59,132 bases of DNA. Source: Streptomyces sp. S3(2020). GTDB taxonomy: Bacteria; Actinomycetota; Actinomycetes; Streptomycetales; Streptomycetaceae. A model generated the notes under the pieces. It made no database searches, had not been told where the DNA came from, and saw only the letters and a program-made list of their open reading frames with translations. The position numbers were made by a program, and so were the translations under genes. The stretch's first letter is position 1. Each line of letters begins with the position of its first letter. This document shows, piece after piece, positions 36,936 to 45,374 of the stretch. Where the stretch lies: positions 1-59,132 of the forward strand of contig NZ_JABERD010000041.1 in assembly GCF_013044505.1 (NCBI RefSeq). The letters are read 5' to 3'.

Positions 36936-38460
36936 CCGCTCCGGCGAGAACACCGCGGCTCTCCACCCGCACCCTCCGACCGAAGTACGCCGTCAGAGCC
37001 GCAGCAGGCCCATCGCTCCCCGACGCCCAGGCGATGTACCCGTCGGGCCGCACCAGCAGTGCGCCACAGGAGAGTTGGGGTACCGGCTCGGCACGCACCA
37101 CCCTCAACAGGCCGGCCCACCCACGGGCCTGCTCCTCATAGCCGCCGCTGCCCTGCTCACCGAAGAGCAGCAGCAGCGGCCGCCCCTCACCCAGCAGGCC
37201 GATCACATCGGTGTGACCCTGCCGGGTCACCAGGTCTACGTTGGGAAGAAACCTTCCTTCCCATGGTGGGGAGTCCACGCCACGCGTCGGCAGCACGGTG
37301 TCCTGGGCGCTGACCATGGACGCCAGCACACCGCTCTCCCCTCCCCTGGCCATCAGTTCCCCGAACAGAGCCCGCAGCGGGTCGAGTTCAGGGCCGGGCC
37401 GCATCAGGGCGAGCTGCGCCCGGGTGTTGTCGATGACCCGCTGCGCCGCGGGGCGCCGCTCCTGGTCGTAGGTGTCCAGCAGTCCCGCCCCCGCGATGCC
37501 GCGCACGGTGAACGCGAGCTTCCAGCCGAGGTTCACGGCGTCCAGCAGTCCGGTGCTCAGGCCCTGGCCGCCGATCGGGAAGTGCACATGTGCCGCATCC
37601 CCCGCCAGGAAGATCCGCCCCTTGCGATAGGCCCCGGCCACCCGGGAGAAGTCGCTGAACCTGCTCAGCCACCTGGGATCCCGCATCGCGATGTCCCACC
37701 CGGCGATCCAGGAGACCTCGCGGCCCAACTCCTCCAGCGTGAGCGGCAGATGACGTTCCCGGTGCGCGCCCTCACAGTTGAGGGTCCGCAGCCGGGCCAC
37801 ACCGCCCGCCACGTTCTTCACGACGATCCAGCCGCGCGGTGTGCGATGCCATCCCTCCTCCAGCCTCTCGCCCTCGTCGAAGCGGACGTCGCCCGCCATC
37901 GCCGAGATGGTCGCCGGATACGTCCGTGAGGCGAAGCCGGCCTGCTCCCGCACCAGGCTGCGCGCCCCGTCGGCACCCACCAGATACGCGCCCGTGCAGT
38001 TCACCCGGCCGCGTGGCCCCTGCGCCATGACGGTCACTCCGCTGGGCCCCTGCCGCACCCCGATCACCCGGTGTCCGCGCAGGATCCGCGCGCCGGCGGC
38101 CCGCGCGCGCTGCTCGAAGTGACGTTCCAGCTCGTCCTGCGAGCACTTCAGGATCGGCTCCGGCTCCGCGGCCGGGGCCGAGATGGCCAGTCCCGGGATG
38201 CCCGCGAAGTGGAACGCGCTGCTCGTCCATGCCGTGCTGTCGCTCTCCCCGGCGGTCACCAGTCCGTCGAGATGACCGCGCCGGACGAGACACTGCACCG
38301 TACGGGCGTGCAGCGTGGTCGCCTTGGGCCGCCGACAGACCTCGGTCCGCGACTCCACGACCACGGTGCGCACCCCCTGCCCGGCCAGCTCGCAGGCGAG
38401 GAGCATGCCCACGGGCCCTCCGCCGGAGATCACCACTTGTGCCTGTATGCCACGCACCAT
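36928..38460 (-). CDS. FAD-dependent aromatic polyketide hydroxylase (class A monooxygenase)
   Basis: 510 residues. FAD-binding motifs are GGGPVGMLLACELA near residue 13, the DG motif YLVGADGARSLVR and the GD motif FLAGDAAHVHFPIGGQG. The thioredoxin-like C-terminal part (LLLLFGEQG, VRPDGYIAW) is of the PgaE/RdmE type acting on aromatic polyketides. It fits the aromatase/cyclase and carboxylase genes as a tailoring enzyme. An ARE-like site lies about 150 bp upstream. Confidence 0.9.
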   Translation of the reverse strand: MVRGIQAQVVISGGGPVGMLLACELAGQGVRTVVVESRTEVCRRPKATTLHARTVQCLVRRGHLDGLVTAGESDSTAWTSSAFHFAGIPGLAISAPAAEPEPILKCSQDELERHFEQRARAAGARILRGHRVIGVRQGPSGVTVMAQGPRGRVNCTGAYLVGADGARSLVREQAGFASRTYPATISAMAGDVRFDEGERLEEGWHRTPRGWIVVKNVAGGVARLRTLNCEGAHRERHLPLTLEELGREVSWIAGWDIAMRDPRWLSRFSDFSRVAGAYRKGRIFLAGDAAHVHFPIGGQGLSTGLLDAVNLGWKLAFTVRGIAGAGLLDTYDQERRPAAQRVIDNTRAQLALMRPGPELDPLRALFGELMARGGESGVLASMVSAQDTVLPTRGVDSPPWEGRFLPNVDLVTRQGHTDVIGLLGEGRPLLLLFGEQGSGGYEEQARGWAGLLRVVRAEPVPQLSCGALLVRPDGYIAWASGSDGPAAALTAYFGRRVRVESRGVLAGAVS

Positions 38461-38610
38461 CCCTGACCTCCCCCATCATGGATCAGCACATGAGCGAGGA
38501 GGCTGGAGCGAACGGGGCGCACGAAGGTTCAGCGGCTTCCCCGTCCGGAACAACTCCCTGTCTCCCCACAGGAGTTGAGTTGCCCAGCTCGCTCATTCGT
38601 ACGGATGTCG

Positions 38611-38638
38611 AAAAAATATACCGGGTGGACGGTTCTTT
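38611..38638 (+). promoter_or_regulatory. ARE-like operator upstream of the hydroxylase gene
   Basis: AAAAATATACCGGGTGGACG followed by GTTCTTT. It fits the ARE pattern in plus orientation. It lies within the 247-bp gap between the hydroxylase and the plasmid module; no gene is seen in this gap. Confidence 0.65.
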
Positions 38639-38707
38639 GCAACGCTATTGATGCCACCGACAGTCCTACTTCTCCGCTGTGCGGCGCCCTCTCCCCCACG
38701 CTGCCGC

Positions 38708-39109
38708 TCACAGCGGCAGCGTGATCCCCAGTTCGCGCATCGCCGAGGACGGCGGACCGCCCTCCGACCGCTCGGTCTTGCACCCCTTGCTGCCGGGTGC
38801 CAGCGTGCGCGGATCCACCGCCTCGGCGGGAGCACCGGTCGCGTAGAGACCTTCGGGGTCGGTGTCACGGTCGTGCGGAAGCAGCCAGAACACCCGGCGG
38901 CGGAAAGTACCCGAGGAACGGGACGGCTTGGCGCCAGAACCCAGCAGCGCATAGCCGACCATGCGTCCGTCGCGGTGGTAGGCGGGCTTGCCGCGGCGCG
39001 TCGGCAGCCGGTCCAGGCTCTGGCGTACGTAGTCGAGCGTGTCGATGTCCTCGAGCCAGACGAAGTCGTCCTCATGAACGAGCTCGTCCTCAGCAATGAG
39101 GGCGCTCAT
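38708..39109 (-). CDS. Replication-module A small protein (unknown)
   Basis: 133 residues, a clear paralogue of the protein at 48742-49125. Shared segments are DxVWLED..NLDYVRQ, RDGRMVGYALL, RRVF.LLPHDRDT..GLY and GAPAEAVDPRT. No known domain is recognised. The ATG overlaps the helicase A stop (ATGA), so it is made with that helicase. Conservation in both modules argues for a role in replication initiation or control. Confidence 0.7.
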   Translation of the reverse strand: MSALIAEDELVHEDDFVWLEDIDTLDYVRQSLDRLPTRRGKPAYHRDGRMVGYALLGSGAKPSRSSGTFRRRVFWLLPHDRDTDPEGLYATGAPAEAVDPRTLAPGSKGCKTERSEGGPPSSAMRELGITLPL

Positions 39110-40611
39110 GCTGTCTCCTCGTCGGCGACCAGTCCGATGCCCGGGTAGTACTTGCGCTGGTTGGACAGGATCATCTCCTTGGGCGACGCCAGTCCCACCA
39201 CCTCTCGGACCCGTGCCGCGAAGGCCCGGGACGAGATCGCCGGGGCCCCCTCATTCTGACACCACGCCTTATAAACCGCGTAGAGCTGTGCCTGTTCCGC
39301 CCTCAGCGCCGGTGCGAGCCGGCAGGACTCGGAGAGGAACCGCCCGGTGTGGTCCTCGGTCTCCGCATACGCCGTGGTGGCGATCCGTACCCGTTCGGGA
39401 CCGGTGAGGTCCTTCTCGCCGCCCAGGTAGCGACGGGCGCCCAGGATCAGCCAGTTGAGGATTCCGGGACCCTCCTCGGTGACGAGGATGTCGGCCAGGT
39501 TGTCGATCTTCCGGTCGTCGGGGACGACCCGCTCGAACGGGATCAGCCGCATACGCCGCCAGAACGCGAAGCCGCCGGTGCCCACTTCGGGCCGGTGGTT
39601 GCCCAGCAGCCAGAGCTTGTGGGTGGGTTCGAAGCTGAAGAAGTCCTGGCGCATGCGGCGTGCCTTGATCCGGTCGCCGCCCGTCAGCAGCTTCACCCGG
39701 GCCTCGTCGAAGCGGTCCCCCGGCTTGACCTCGCTGCACACGATGACCCGCCGACCGTGCAGTTCGGCCAGGTCGGTGGGATGCCCCTCGTAGGGCCGGG
39801 CCATCAGGAAGCCGGGCGGCGCCGCGTCTGCGTAGTCCCCCACCAGCTTCATCAGGACGTCCAGCAGCACCGACTTGCCGTTCTTGCCGGACCCGAACAG
39901 GAACGGCATGACCTGCGCGCCGACGTCCCCGGTGATGGAGTACCCGAGCAGCAGATGCAGGAAGTCGATCATCTCCGCGCCCTCGGCCCCGTCGCCGAAG
40001 GTGTCCACGAGGAACCGGTCCCAGCGCGGGGTGGGCATCGGCTGGGGGCCCGCGGTGGTGGAACGGGAGTGGAAGTCCTTGTCGGGGTCGGGCGTACGGA
40101 GCAGTCCGGTGCGCAGATCGACGATGCCGGCCGGGGTGCACAGCGCGTACGGATCGGCGTCCAGACGGGCCGCGTTCAGCACCATGCCGGGCGCGGACCT
40201 GGCCTGCGCGAGCATCGCGTTCATCCCGCTGGTGCTGAGCGCCCGACGGCGGTGCTGCTGGAGTGCCACGGAAGTGAACACGCCCCGCGGATCGTTGCTC
40301 GCCAGGGATTCGGCGAGGTCCCCGGCGGCCCACATCACGGTGTCGTCCTCGTCGATCTGCCAACGGGTGCTGTCCCAGCGGAACCAGCCGAGGCCGGGCA
40401 CGTGCCGGTAGTCGTTGGAGTAGAGCTTGACGAACAGTTTGGCGTTGCCCCGGTCGCTGAGGGTGTCGGGCAGCAGTCCGTCGGCCGTGGCCTCTCCCTG
40501 CGCAGGGGCATCCTCCTCAGGACGGCGGGCATGCGGCACGGGCGGCTGGGCGAGGATCTGCGCGGCGACGGCCTGGGCGTCGAAGAGGGTGTCGTCCTGG
40601 CGGGACGTCAT
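39106..40611 (-). CDS. Replication-module A SF3-type helicase (phage/plasmid primase D5 family)
   Basis: 501 residues. The N-terminal D5_N-like region (DRGNAKLFVKLY, GLGWFRWD) precedes an AAA+ SF3 helicase with Walker A GSGKNGKSVLLD near residue 240 and sensor-like LWLLGNHRPEV. A winged C-terminal part ends with KEMILSNQRKYYPGIGL. It should act as the replicative helicase loader/initiator of plasmid origin A together with the Prim-Pol gene that overlaps its start. It is collinear with helicase B throughout. Confidence 0.88.
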   Translation of the reverse strand: MTSRQDDTLFDAQAVAAQILAQPPVPHARRPEEDAPAQGEATADGLLPDTLSDRGNAKLFVKLYSNDYRHVPGLGWFRWDSTRWQIDEDDTVMWAAGDLAESLASNDPRGVFTSVALQQHRRRALSTSGMNAMLAQARSAPGMVLNAARLDADPYALCTPAGIVDLRTGLLRTPDPDKDFHSRSTTAGPQPMPTPRWDRFLVDTFGDGAEGAEMIDFLHLLLGYSITGDVGAQVMPFLFGSGKNGKSVLLDVLMKLVGDYADAAPPGFLMARPYEGHPTDLAELHGRRVIVCSEVKPGDRFDEARVKLLTGGDRIKARRMRQDFFSFEPTHKLWLLGNHRPEVGTGGFAFWRRMRLIPFERVVPDDRKIDNLADILVTEEGPGILNWLILGARRYLGGEKDLTGPERVRIATTAYAETEDHTGRFLSESCRLAPALRAEQAQLYAVYKAWCQNEGAPAISSRAFAARVREVVGLASPKEMILSNQRKYYPGIGLVADEETA

Positions 40612-41705
40612 GCGCGTCCTCCTGGGGACAGCGGGCGCAGCCGGCCGGCGTTCAGACCGCTGCGGATGATGGCCGTGTAGCGGCGCTCCTGGCCCGGCCG
40701 GGCATGCTCGGCGGCCTCGCTGAGAACCCGCTCGGCCTCCGTCGCGTCGAGCTGCCCACCGGCCACGAGCCCTCCTGCGGTGTACGCGGCACGGTTCAAC
40801 TTCTCGGAGAACGCGGCTCCTTCGGCTACGACGGCACAGGCGGCCACCTCTTCGAGGAGCGCGCCCAGTACCCGGCTCACGGCTCCACGGCCGCCGCCCG
40901 CGGCCAGCACGGCCTGCCGGGCCCGCGGGGGCACCGGTCTCGGCGCGGGCACGTACGCGGGCGGCAGGTGTCCGGTGCGCTCCAGCTCGCGCGCCAGCCA
41001 GTCGGGCAGCGGTGCGGGCTCGCGGGTGTCCCCCACGGCTTCGTACACCCCGGCGTCGGTCACGGTGCCGGGGGCGACGATGTACCCGCCGTGCGCCCGT
41101 ACGTCGACCTGCCAGGCGAGCGCGCGGCCGCCGGACCCGGTGGAGCACTGCCAGCGCCGCCCGCTGTGCGCCCGGTACCAGACGTGCAGACCGCCCGAGG
41201 GGGTTCTCACCCGCAGGGTCGACTCGTCGTCGGCGGGACTGTCGTAGCCGCGCAGGGCTGCCAGCAGACCGATCGTGTGGAAGCCGTTCGCGAGCCCGGT
41301 CAGGTCGATCCCCTCAGAAATGCCGATCCCGGGTAACAGCCGGTCCCGTCCGGGGAGTTCGCGCTCATGGGCATCAATGTCGACGACCAGCAGACTGGCG
41401 GGCCCACAGGCGATCCCGACACCGAAGCCCGGATGCGCACCCCACCACTGCTCGATGCGAGCGAAGTCGAGCGTGGCGGCATGGAAGCCATGACACCAGC
41501 GGCCGGCGGCCGGACAGCCGCAGCCCTTGTGATGGTGCCCGGGCAGGCGGCAGCTCTCACAGTTGCCCGCAGGCGTCTTGCGTCCCGGTGCCAGCGGATG
41601 GACGGGCCAGCCCCGGCTGGCACACCACCGGGCCGTCGCCAACGGGCCTGCCACAGGAGCGGACGACCGTGAGTAGCTATGCGAGTTGTGCAGCTCAGAG
41701 GCCAT
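40608..41705 (-). CDS. Replication-module A bifunctional primase/polymerase (Prim-Pol)
   Basis: 365 residues. The N-terminal Prim-Pol domain has WPVHPLAPGRKTP, a Cys/His insert (CESCRLPGHHHKGCGC, likely zinc-binding), the metal motif LLVVDIDAH and TLRVRTPSGGLHVWYR. The C-terminal helical part (FSEKLNRAAYTAGGLV) is shared with module B. The ATG at 41705 has a GGGGGG ribosome-binding site embedded next to three iterons at 41720-41745, so binding by an initiator could also shut down expression. It overlaps the helicase start. Confidence 0.88.
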   Translation of the reverse strand: MASELHNSHSYSRSSAPVAGPLATARWCASRGWPVHPLAPGRKTPAGNCESCRLPGHHHKGCGCPAAGRWCHGFHAATLDFARIEQWWGAHPGFGVGIACGPASLLVVDIDAHERELPGRDRLLPGIGISEGIDLTGLANGFHTIGLLAALRGYDSPADDESTLRVRTPSGGLHVWYRAHSGRRWQCSTGSGGRALAWQVDVRAHGGYIVAPGTVTDAGVYEAVGDTREPAPLPDWLARELERTGHLPPAYVPAPRPVPPRARQAVLAAGGGRGAVSRVLGALLEEVAACAVVAEGAAFSEKLNRAAYTAGGLVAGGQLDATEAERVLSEAAEHARPGQERRYTAIIRSGLNAGRLRPLSPGGRA

Positions 41706-41719
41706 TCGCACCCCCCACC

Positions 41720-42199
41720 AGCGACCGAAGCGACTGAGCGACCGGCACAGCATAGCTAAGGAGGTGGGACCGGAACGTCCCCTGGGGAAACAGATATTCG
41801 AGCCAGTTGAGGGGCCAGCGACTCAGGTGGTTTCGGTAGCTGCCCAGTCACCTCGACGAAGCCGCAGGTCAGCGAAGAAGAAGCGATCAAACAGCGACTG
41901 AAGCGACTCTGGCTCCCTATATATGAGCCCCACACGCATGCACACGCGCACACGCGAATGTCTCCATATACCCGGACCTTCGGTCGCTTCAGTCGCTGTT
42001 CAGCCGAACAGAAAGCCCTGACCTGGCCTTTTCCAACAGCGACCCAAAGCTACCGAAGGGGTCGTCGGTAGCTGCTCCTCAGTCGCTCCCCACGTAGGCC
42101 CTATTCGGCCACAGCGACTCAAGCGACTGTGCAGCGAGACCGCCCTCGCGCGCCCGCGGCAGGTACCGGGCTCCCCACGGCTGAGTCGCTTCGGTCGCT
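41720..42199. repeat. Iteron array A: ~15 copies of AGCGACYSA, candidate origin A
   Basis: Nine-base units, often as head-to-tail pairs, at 41720/41729/41737, 41817, 41882/41893/41902, 42038/42048 (variant), 42113/42122, and in reverse at 41980/41989, 42065 (variant), 42079, 42182/42191. An 18-bp perfect inverted repeat AACAGCGACTGAAGCGAC at 41890-41907 and 41983-42000 brackets a CACACGC-rich, AT-flanked centre. This has the look of a replication origin feeding the adjacent Prim-Pol A. The 622-bp region 41706-42327 holds no other gene. Confidence 0.75.
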
Positions 42200-42213
42200 A
42201 TTACGACGTAATA
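42199..42213. promoter_or_regulatory. parS-like palindrome TATTACGACGTAATA (site 1)
   Basis: Perfect 7+1+7 palindrome directly abutting the last iteron of array A and 115 bp upstream of the HTH gene. Confidence 0.75.
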
Positions 42214-42327
42214 ACCACGCGGCACAACAGCCGCGACCCCGCTCCCCTCCCCCACCGCCCAGGCTGAGGAACTTCTCCCCTGGCCTGCCTCATACTGATC
42301 TCCCGTAATGACGAGGAAGGAGACGGG

Positions 42328-42900
42328 ATGCCGGATCGCACCCAGGAGTTCGGCAAGTACGGCGCCCGAGGCGTCAAGGGGTACGAAGCAGTCGCCCACC
42401 GACTCGACGGCCTCGCCGGCTACATCACCACCCCCGTCACAGCCCGGCGCGGTCTGCTGGCCCGCCTGCACTACCTCACCCGCAGCGACCACGCCCTGGC
42501 GGCCGCGCGCGCCGCAGGCCTCACGGTCACCGACCGCACCCTCAAGGCGTGGCTCGACGGCAGGCGCAGCCCGTCGAGGAAGAACCTCGAACGCATCGAG
42601 ACGGCGTATCACACCGTCCGTCGCCACAACGTGGCCCGCTATCTCCTGGCCCGCCTCAACCGCGAAGGCCGCGGGACCCGCGTCGAGATCCACCCGCTCA
42701 ACCAGTCCCAGGTCTCCCGCCCCCGTCAGCGTGTGGTGGAGTTCCGCACCCTCAACATCCGGCACTGGGACCGCATCGTCGAAGCCTGGGCCAACGACAA
42801 CATCCAGGCACTCGACGACGCCTGGGTCGACCAGATCGTCGATCTCGGCTCCCAGTGGGGCCAGTACGAGTACGTCACCAACGTGGGCTTCGCAGCCTGA
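42328..42900 (+). CDS. Plasmid-borne HTH regulator/partition-associated protein
   Basis: 190 residues. A conserved N terminus (EFGKYGARGVKGYEAVAHRL) is followed by a helix-turn-helix-like AGLTVTDRTLKAWLDGRRSPS and a C-terminal DLGSQWGQYEYVTNVGFAA. Proteins of this kind are often annotated as transcriptional regulators next to parAB on Streptomyces plasmids; a distant similarity in plan to terminal proteins (Tpg) of linear replicons is noted but not convincing. It is flanked by parS-like sites on both sides, and its stop codon lies inside one of the palindromes. Confidence 0.65.
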   Translation: MPDRTQEFGKYGARGVKGYEAVAHRLDGLAGYITTPVTARRGLLARLHYLTRSDHALAAARAAGLTVTDRTLKAWLDGRRSPSRKNLERIETAYHTVRRHNVARYLLARLNREGRGTRVEIHPLNQSQVSRPRQRVVEFRTLNIRHWDRIVEAWANDNIQALDDAWVDQIVDLGSQWGQYEYVTNVGFAA

Positions 42901-42923
42901 GCTATTACGTCGTAATAGCTCAG
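42897..42923. promoter_or_regulatory. parS-like site 2 inside a 27-base palindrome
   Basis: Core TATTACGTCGTAATA at 42903-42917, extended by CTGAGC/GCTCAG to a perfect 27-base palindrome that includes the stop codon of the HTH gene. Confidence 0.8.
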
Positions 42924-42951
42924 CCCCCTATTACGACGTAATAGGGGGCTG
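42921..42951. terminator. parS-like site 3 inside a 31-base palindrome, also a terminator
   Basis: Core TATTACGACGTAATA at 42929-42943 flanked by CAGCCCCC/GGGGGCTG, perfect over 31 bases, between the convergent HTH and parB genes. It can act both as a ParB site and as a bidirectional hairpin terminator. Confidence 0.75.
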
Positions 42952-42974
42952 ACTCATCAGACGGTTCAGACGGT

Positions 42975-44060
42975 TCAGACGGCCTGGCTGTCGCTCTCCA
43001 CGAGGTCGGCGCGCTGCTCCTGGTGCTCGTTGAGGATCCGCAGCATCTTGTCGAACTCGGTGTCGCTCATCTTCCGGATGAGGTGCATCGCGAGGAAGGC
43101 ACCATCGTCGTAGGGAAGCTTCGGCGGCGTCCGCAGATCGACCTCAGCCGCCTCGGCCTCTTCGACCTCTTCAGTCGCTTTGCGCACCGAGGTGTTGCCA
43201 CGAGGCTCCGGAACCGTCTCCGCACCCTGCACGGGGACCACGGGGACTTCGACAGTCGCCGTCTGCTCCGGGCGGGGACCGTCCTCTATTACGCCGTAAT
43301 AGCCCTGGGCCCCGTCGTCCTGCTTCTGCGCCCTGCGCTCCTGCTTCAGGACCTCCTTGCGGACCCGCTCGGCCTTCAGCTCCTCCAGTACCTCTTCCTG
43401 CTGTTCGGCCGGCTTGTTGCCGACAGCCCGCAGCAGGTCGATGGGCTCCTGGCCGACCCTCTGCTGAAGCTCGGGCGTCAGATTGAGCAGAGCGAGCCTC
43501 TGCGACACCCAACCCTGCGAACGGTGCAGCCGCTTCGCCAGAGCCGTCTGGCTCCCGTGGATCGCCAGCAGCCGTTGCAGCGCGCGGGCTTCGTCGAGCT
43601 CCTCAAGGTCCTGGCGGTGGATGTTGGCGACCAGCGCCGACTCCAGGAGCTCTTCGGAGGTGGCGCCCTGCTCGTCGCTGACCATCACCTTGACGGAGGC
43701 CAGGCCTGCCTCGCGGGCAGCGGCGAGCCGACTGCTGCCGTCGATGACGACATAGGTCGTGTCCGCCTCCAGGGTGGCCTCGTGCGCGGGGTTGGCCTTC
43801 ACATAGGCGTCGCGGTTCATGACCGTGATCGCCTGCTTCTGGCCGTGCGTTTTGAGGCTCCCCGCCAGATCGGTGAGGTCGCCGAGGCTGGAGCGTGGGT
43901 TGTCGGGGTTGAGGCTCACCCGGTCGGTGGGCAGTTCCGAGGGCGGGGCGACCCCTTCGGTCGGTACTCCCGTCGCGGCGGCCACGGCCTGCCGGCGCGC
44001 ACTGATGCCCCGGCTGGCTCCACCGAAGCGGCCGGTGCCCAGCTGATCGGCCTTGCTCAT
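42975..44060 (-). CDS. parB: ParB-family centromere-binding protein
   Basis: 361 residues. It has a ParB/Srx nuclease-like domain (GQKQAITVM, YVVIDGSSRLAAAREAGL), then the helix-turn-helix TALAKRLHRSQGWVSQRLAL, then a long charged linker and a C-terminal dimerisation region. It should bind parS and, with ParA, segregate the plasmid. The ATG overlaps the parA stop (ATGA). A parS-like palindrome (43287-43301) lies inside the gene and encodes part of GYYGVIEDG. Confidence 0.93.
   Translation of the reverse strand: MSKADQLGTGRFGGASRGISARRQAVAAATGVPTEGVAPPSELPTDRVSLNPDNPRSSLGDLTDLAGSLKTHGQKQAITVMNRDAYVKANPAHEATLEADTTYVVIDGSSRLAAAREAGLASVKVMVSDEQGATSEELLESALVANIHRQDLEELDEARALQRLLAIHGSQTALAKRLHRSQGWVSQRLALLNLTPELQQRVGQEPIDLLRAVGNKPAEQQEEVLEELKAERVRKEVLKQERRAQKQDDGAQGYYGVIEDGPRPEQTATVEVPVVPVQGAETVPEPRGNTSVRKATEEVEEAEAAEVDLRTPPKLPYDDGAFLAMHLIRKMSDTEFDKMLRILNEHQEQRADLVESDSQAV
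43287..43301. promoter_or_regulatory. parS-like palindrome within parB (site 4)
   Basis: TATTACGCCGTAATA; arms identical to the other sites, central base C. It is embedded in the linker-coding part of parB. Confidence 0.7.
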
Positions 44061-45292
44061 GAGATCTCCCGTGCGAGGGCGCGCATACCGACCGCCTGCT
44101 GGGACTTGGGGGCGTAGGACAGCAGTGGCTGCTTCACCCGCACAGCCTCCTTCTGCTCCTTGAGGTCTCCGATGAGCCCGACGACCTTCGGATCCTTTAT
44201 GTCGACCCACCCTTGCAGGGAGGAGGTGGCGATGTAGCCGCGTCGGGAGTCGTAGAGGTTGACGACGATCCCGAGGTAGTCGATGTCGATCTGGAGGTCG
44301 CCCCGCAGGTCGTCGATCTGGGTGGTGAGCAGTTCGTAGGCATCGGCAGAGCTGTCCTCGGCCTGCACGACGATCAGCGCCCCGGACTGGCCGGGCTTCT
44401 CACCGTCACGTCGCCTGCCGTAGTAGGCGGCGGCGTCCATGCTGAGCCCGAGGCTGGGCGGGCAGTCGACGAGGATGACGTCGTAGTGCGCCTCCAGAGG
44501 GGCCAGGGCCCGCTCCAGGGCGGCTTCCCGCGCCCGGACGGCCGACAGGCGTACGTCGAGGAGGAAGGCGTCGTTGCACGCGGGCAGCAGGTGCAGCCGG
44601 CCGGTGAAGTGTTCGTCGTCGACGGAGACGATGAGGTCCCGCAGGTCGCCCTTGGGGTCGCCTGCCATGTGGTTGGTGAGACTGTCGCCGTTCATCGGCA
44701 GGGGAGTGCCACCCAGTTGGTTGGTGAGGTGGCACTGCGGGTCGAAGTCGACGAGCAGGACACGCAGCCCGAGCCCGGGGAGGTCCTCGGTGTCGAGCGG
44801 GCTGTCCAGTGCGTCGCTGGCGGCCGCGAGCTGCTTGGCGATACGGACGGGGTGGAGGCGGCTGGGGTCCTCGGCGAGGGCCTCACCGGTGCCCGCCGTG
44901 ATGGCAGTCTTGCCGACTCCGCCCTTCTGGTTGCAGACGACGATCCGGCGGGTGATCGCCGGCCTCGCGACGTCCGGTGCGGGATGAGTGTCCAGCCACA
45001 ACTGCACGGACTGGGCCAGACCCTGGATGAGAGAGACTCGACGGTCACCCGCGATCCGCTTGAACTCGTCCCACTGACCTTCCGGCAGGAAGGTGGAGAA
45101 CGAGTCGGCGCCGGAGGTGTCGACCCCGGCTGTCGCCGATGCGAGGCCGCACCAGTCCTGGATGCCCTGTTCTACGGCCGCCTGGATCTCGATGCCCTTC
45201 TGGGCGGCTCTGATCTTGAGGTCCTGCCGGAGCCATCCCGGCAGCTTGGAGACGACCTTTTCGCGGTCGTTCGGGGAGGCTGGAGAAGTCAT
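44057..45292 (-). CDS. parA: ParA-family partition ATPase with N-terminal DNA-binding extension
   Basis: 411 residues. The deviant Walker A CNQKGGVGKTAITAGTGEAL lies near residue 125, DFDPQCHLTNQLG and VDCPPSLGLSMDAA follow. About 100 residues precede the ATPase and include KLPGWLRQDLKIRAAQKGIE, resembling a ribbon-helix-helix or similar DNA-binding region, as in type Ia ParA proteins that repress their own promoter. An inverted repeat at 45305-45341 is the likely operator. It forms an operon with parB. Confidence 0.93.
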   Translation of the reverse strand: MTSPASPNDREKVVSKLPGWLRQDLKIRAAQKGIEIQAAVEQGIQDWCGLASATAGVDTSGADSFSTFLPEGQWDEFKRIAGDRRVSLIQGLAQSVQLWLDTHPAPDVARPAITRRIVVCNQKGGVGKTAITAGTGEALAEDPSRLHPVRIAKQLAAASDALDSPLDTEDLPGLGLRVLLVDFDPQCHLTNQLGGTPLPMNGDSLTNHMAGDPKGDLRDLIVSVDDEHFTGRLHLLPACNDAFLLDVRLSAVRAREAALERALAPLEAHYDVILVDCPPSLGLSMDAAAYYGRRRDGEKPGQSGALIVVQAEDSSADAYELLTTQIDDLRGDLQIDIDYLGIVVNLYDSRRGYIATSSLQGWVDIKDPKVVGLIGDLKEQKEAVRVKQPLLSYAPKSQQAVGMRALAREIS

Positions 45293-45298
45293 GGGGTC

Positions 45299-45344
45299 AC
45301 CTTACTAACGCAGGTGATCAAAAACGCGAACGACGCGTTAGGTA
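45299..45344 (-). promoter_or_regulatory. Probable parA operator/promoter
   Basis: Inverted repeat CTAACGC (45305-45311) and GCGTTAG (45335-45341), 10 of 12 positions symmetric when extended, within 50 bp upstream of the parA ATG. It suits autoregulation by ParA or ParB. Confidence 0.55.
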
Positions 45345-45353
45345 GGCCAGGTT

Positions 45354-45368
45354 TATTACGACGTAATG
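45354..45368. promoter_or_regulatory. Degenerate parS-like site (site 5)
   Basis: TATTACGACGTAATG, one mismatch at the last base, between the parA operator and iteron array B. Confidence 0.6.
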
Positions 45369-45374
45369 AGCCGG

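Noticed and set aside
42328..42900. Terminal protein (Tpg) of a linear replicon
   Set aside because: Only the size and an HTH-like segment agree; no Tap-like gene or telomere repeats are seen, so I kept it as a plasmid HTH protein.
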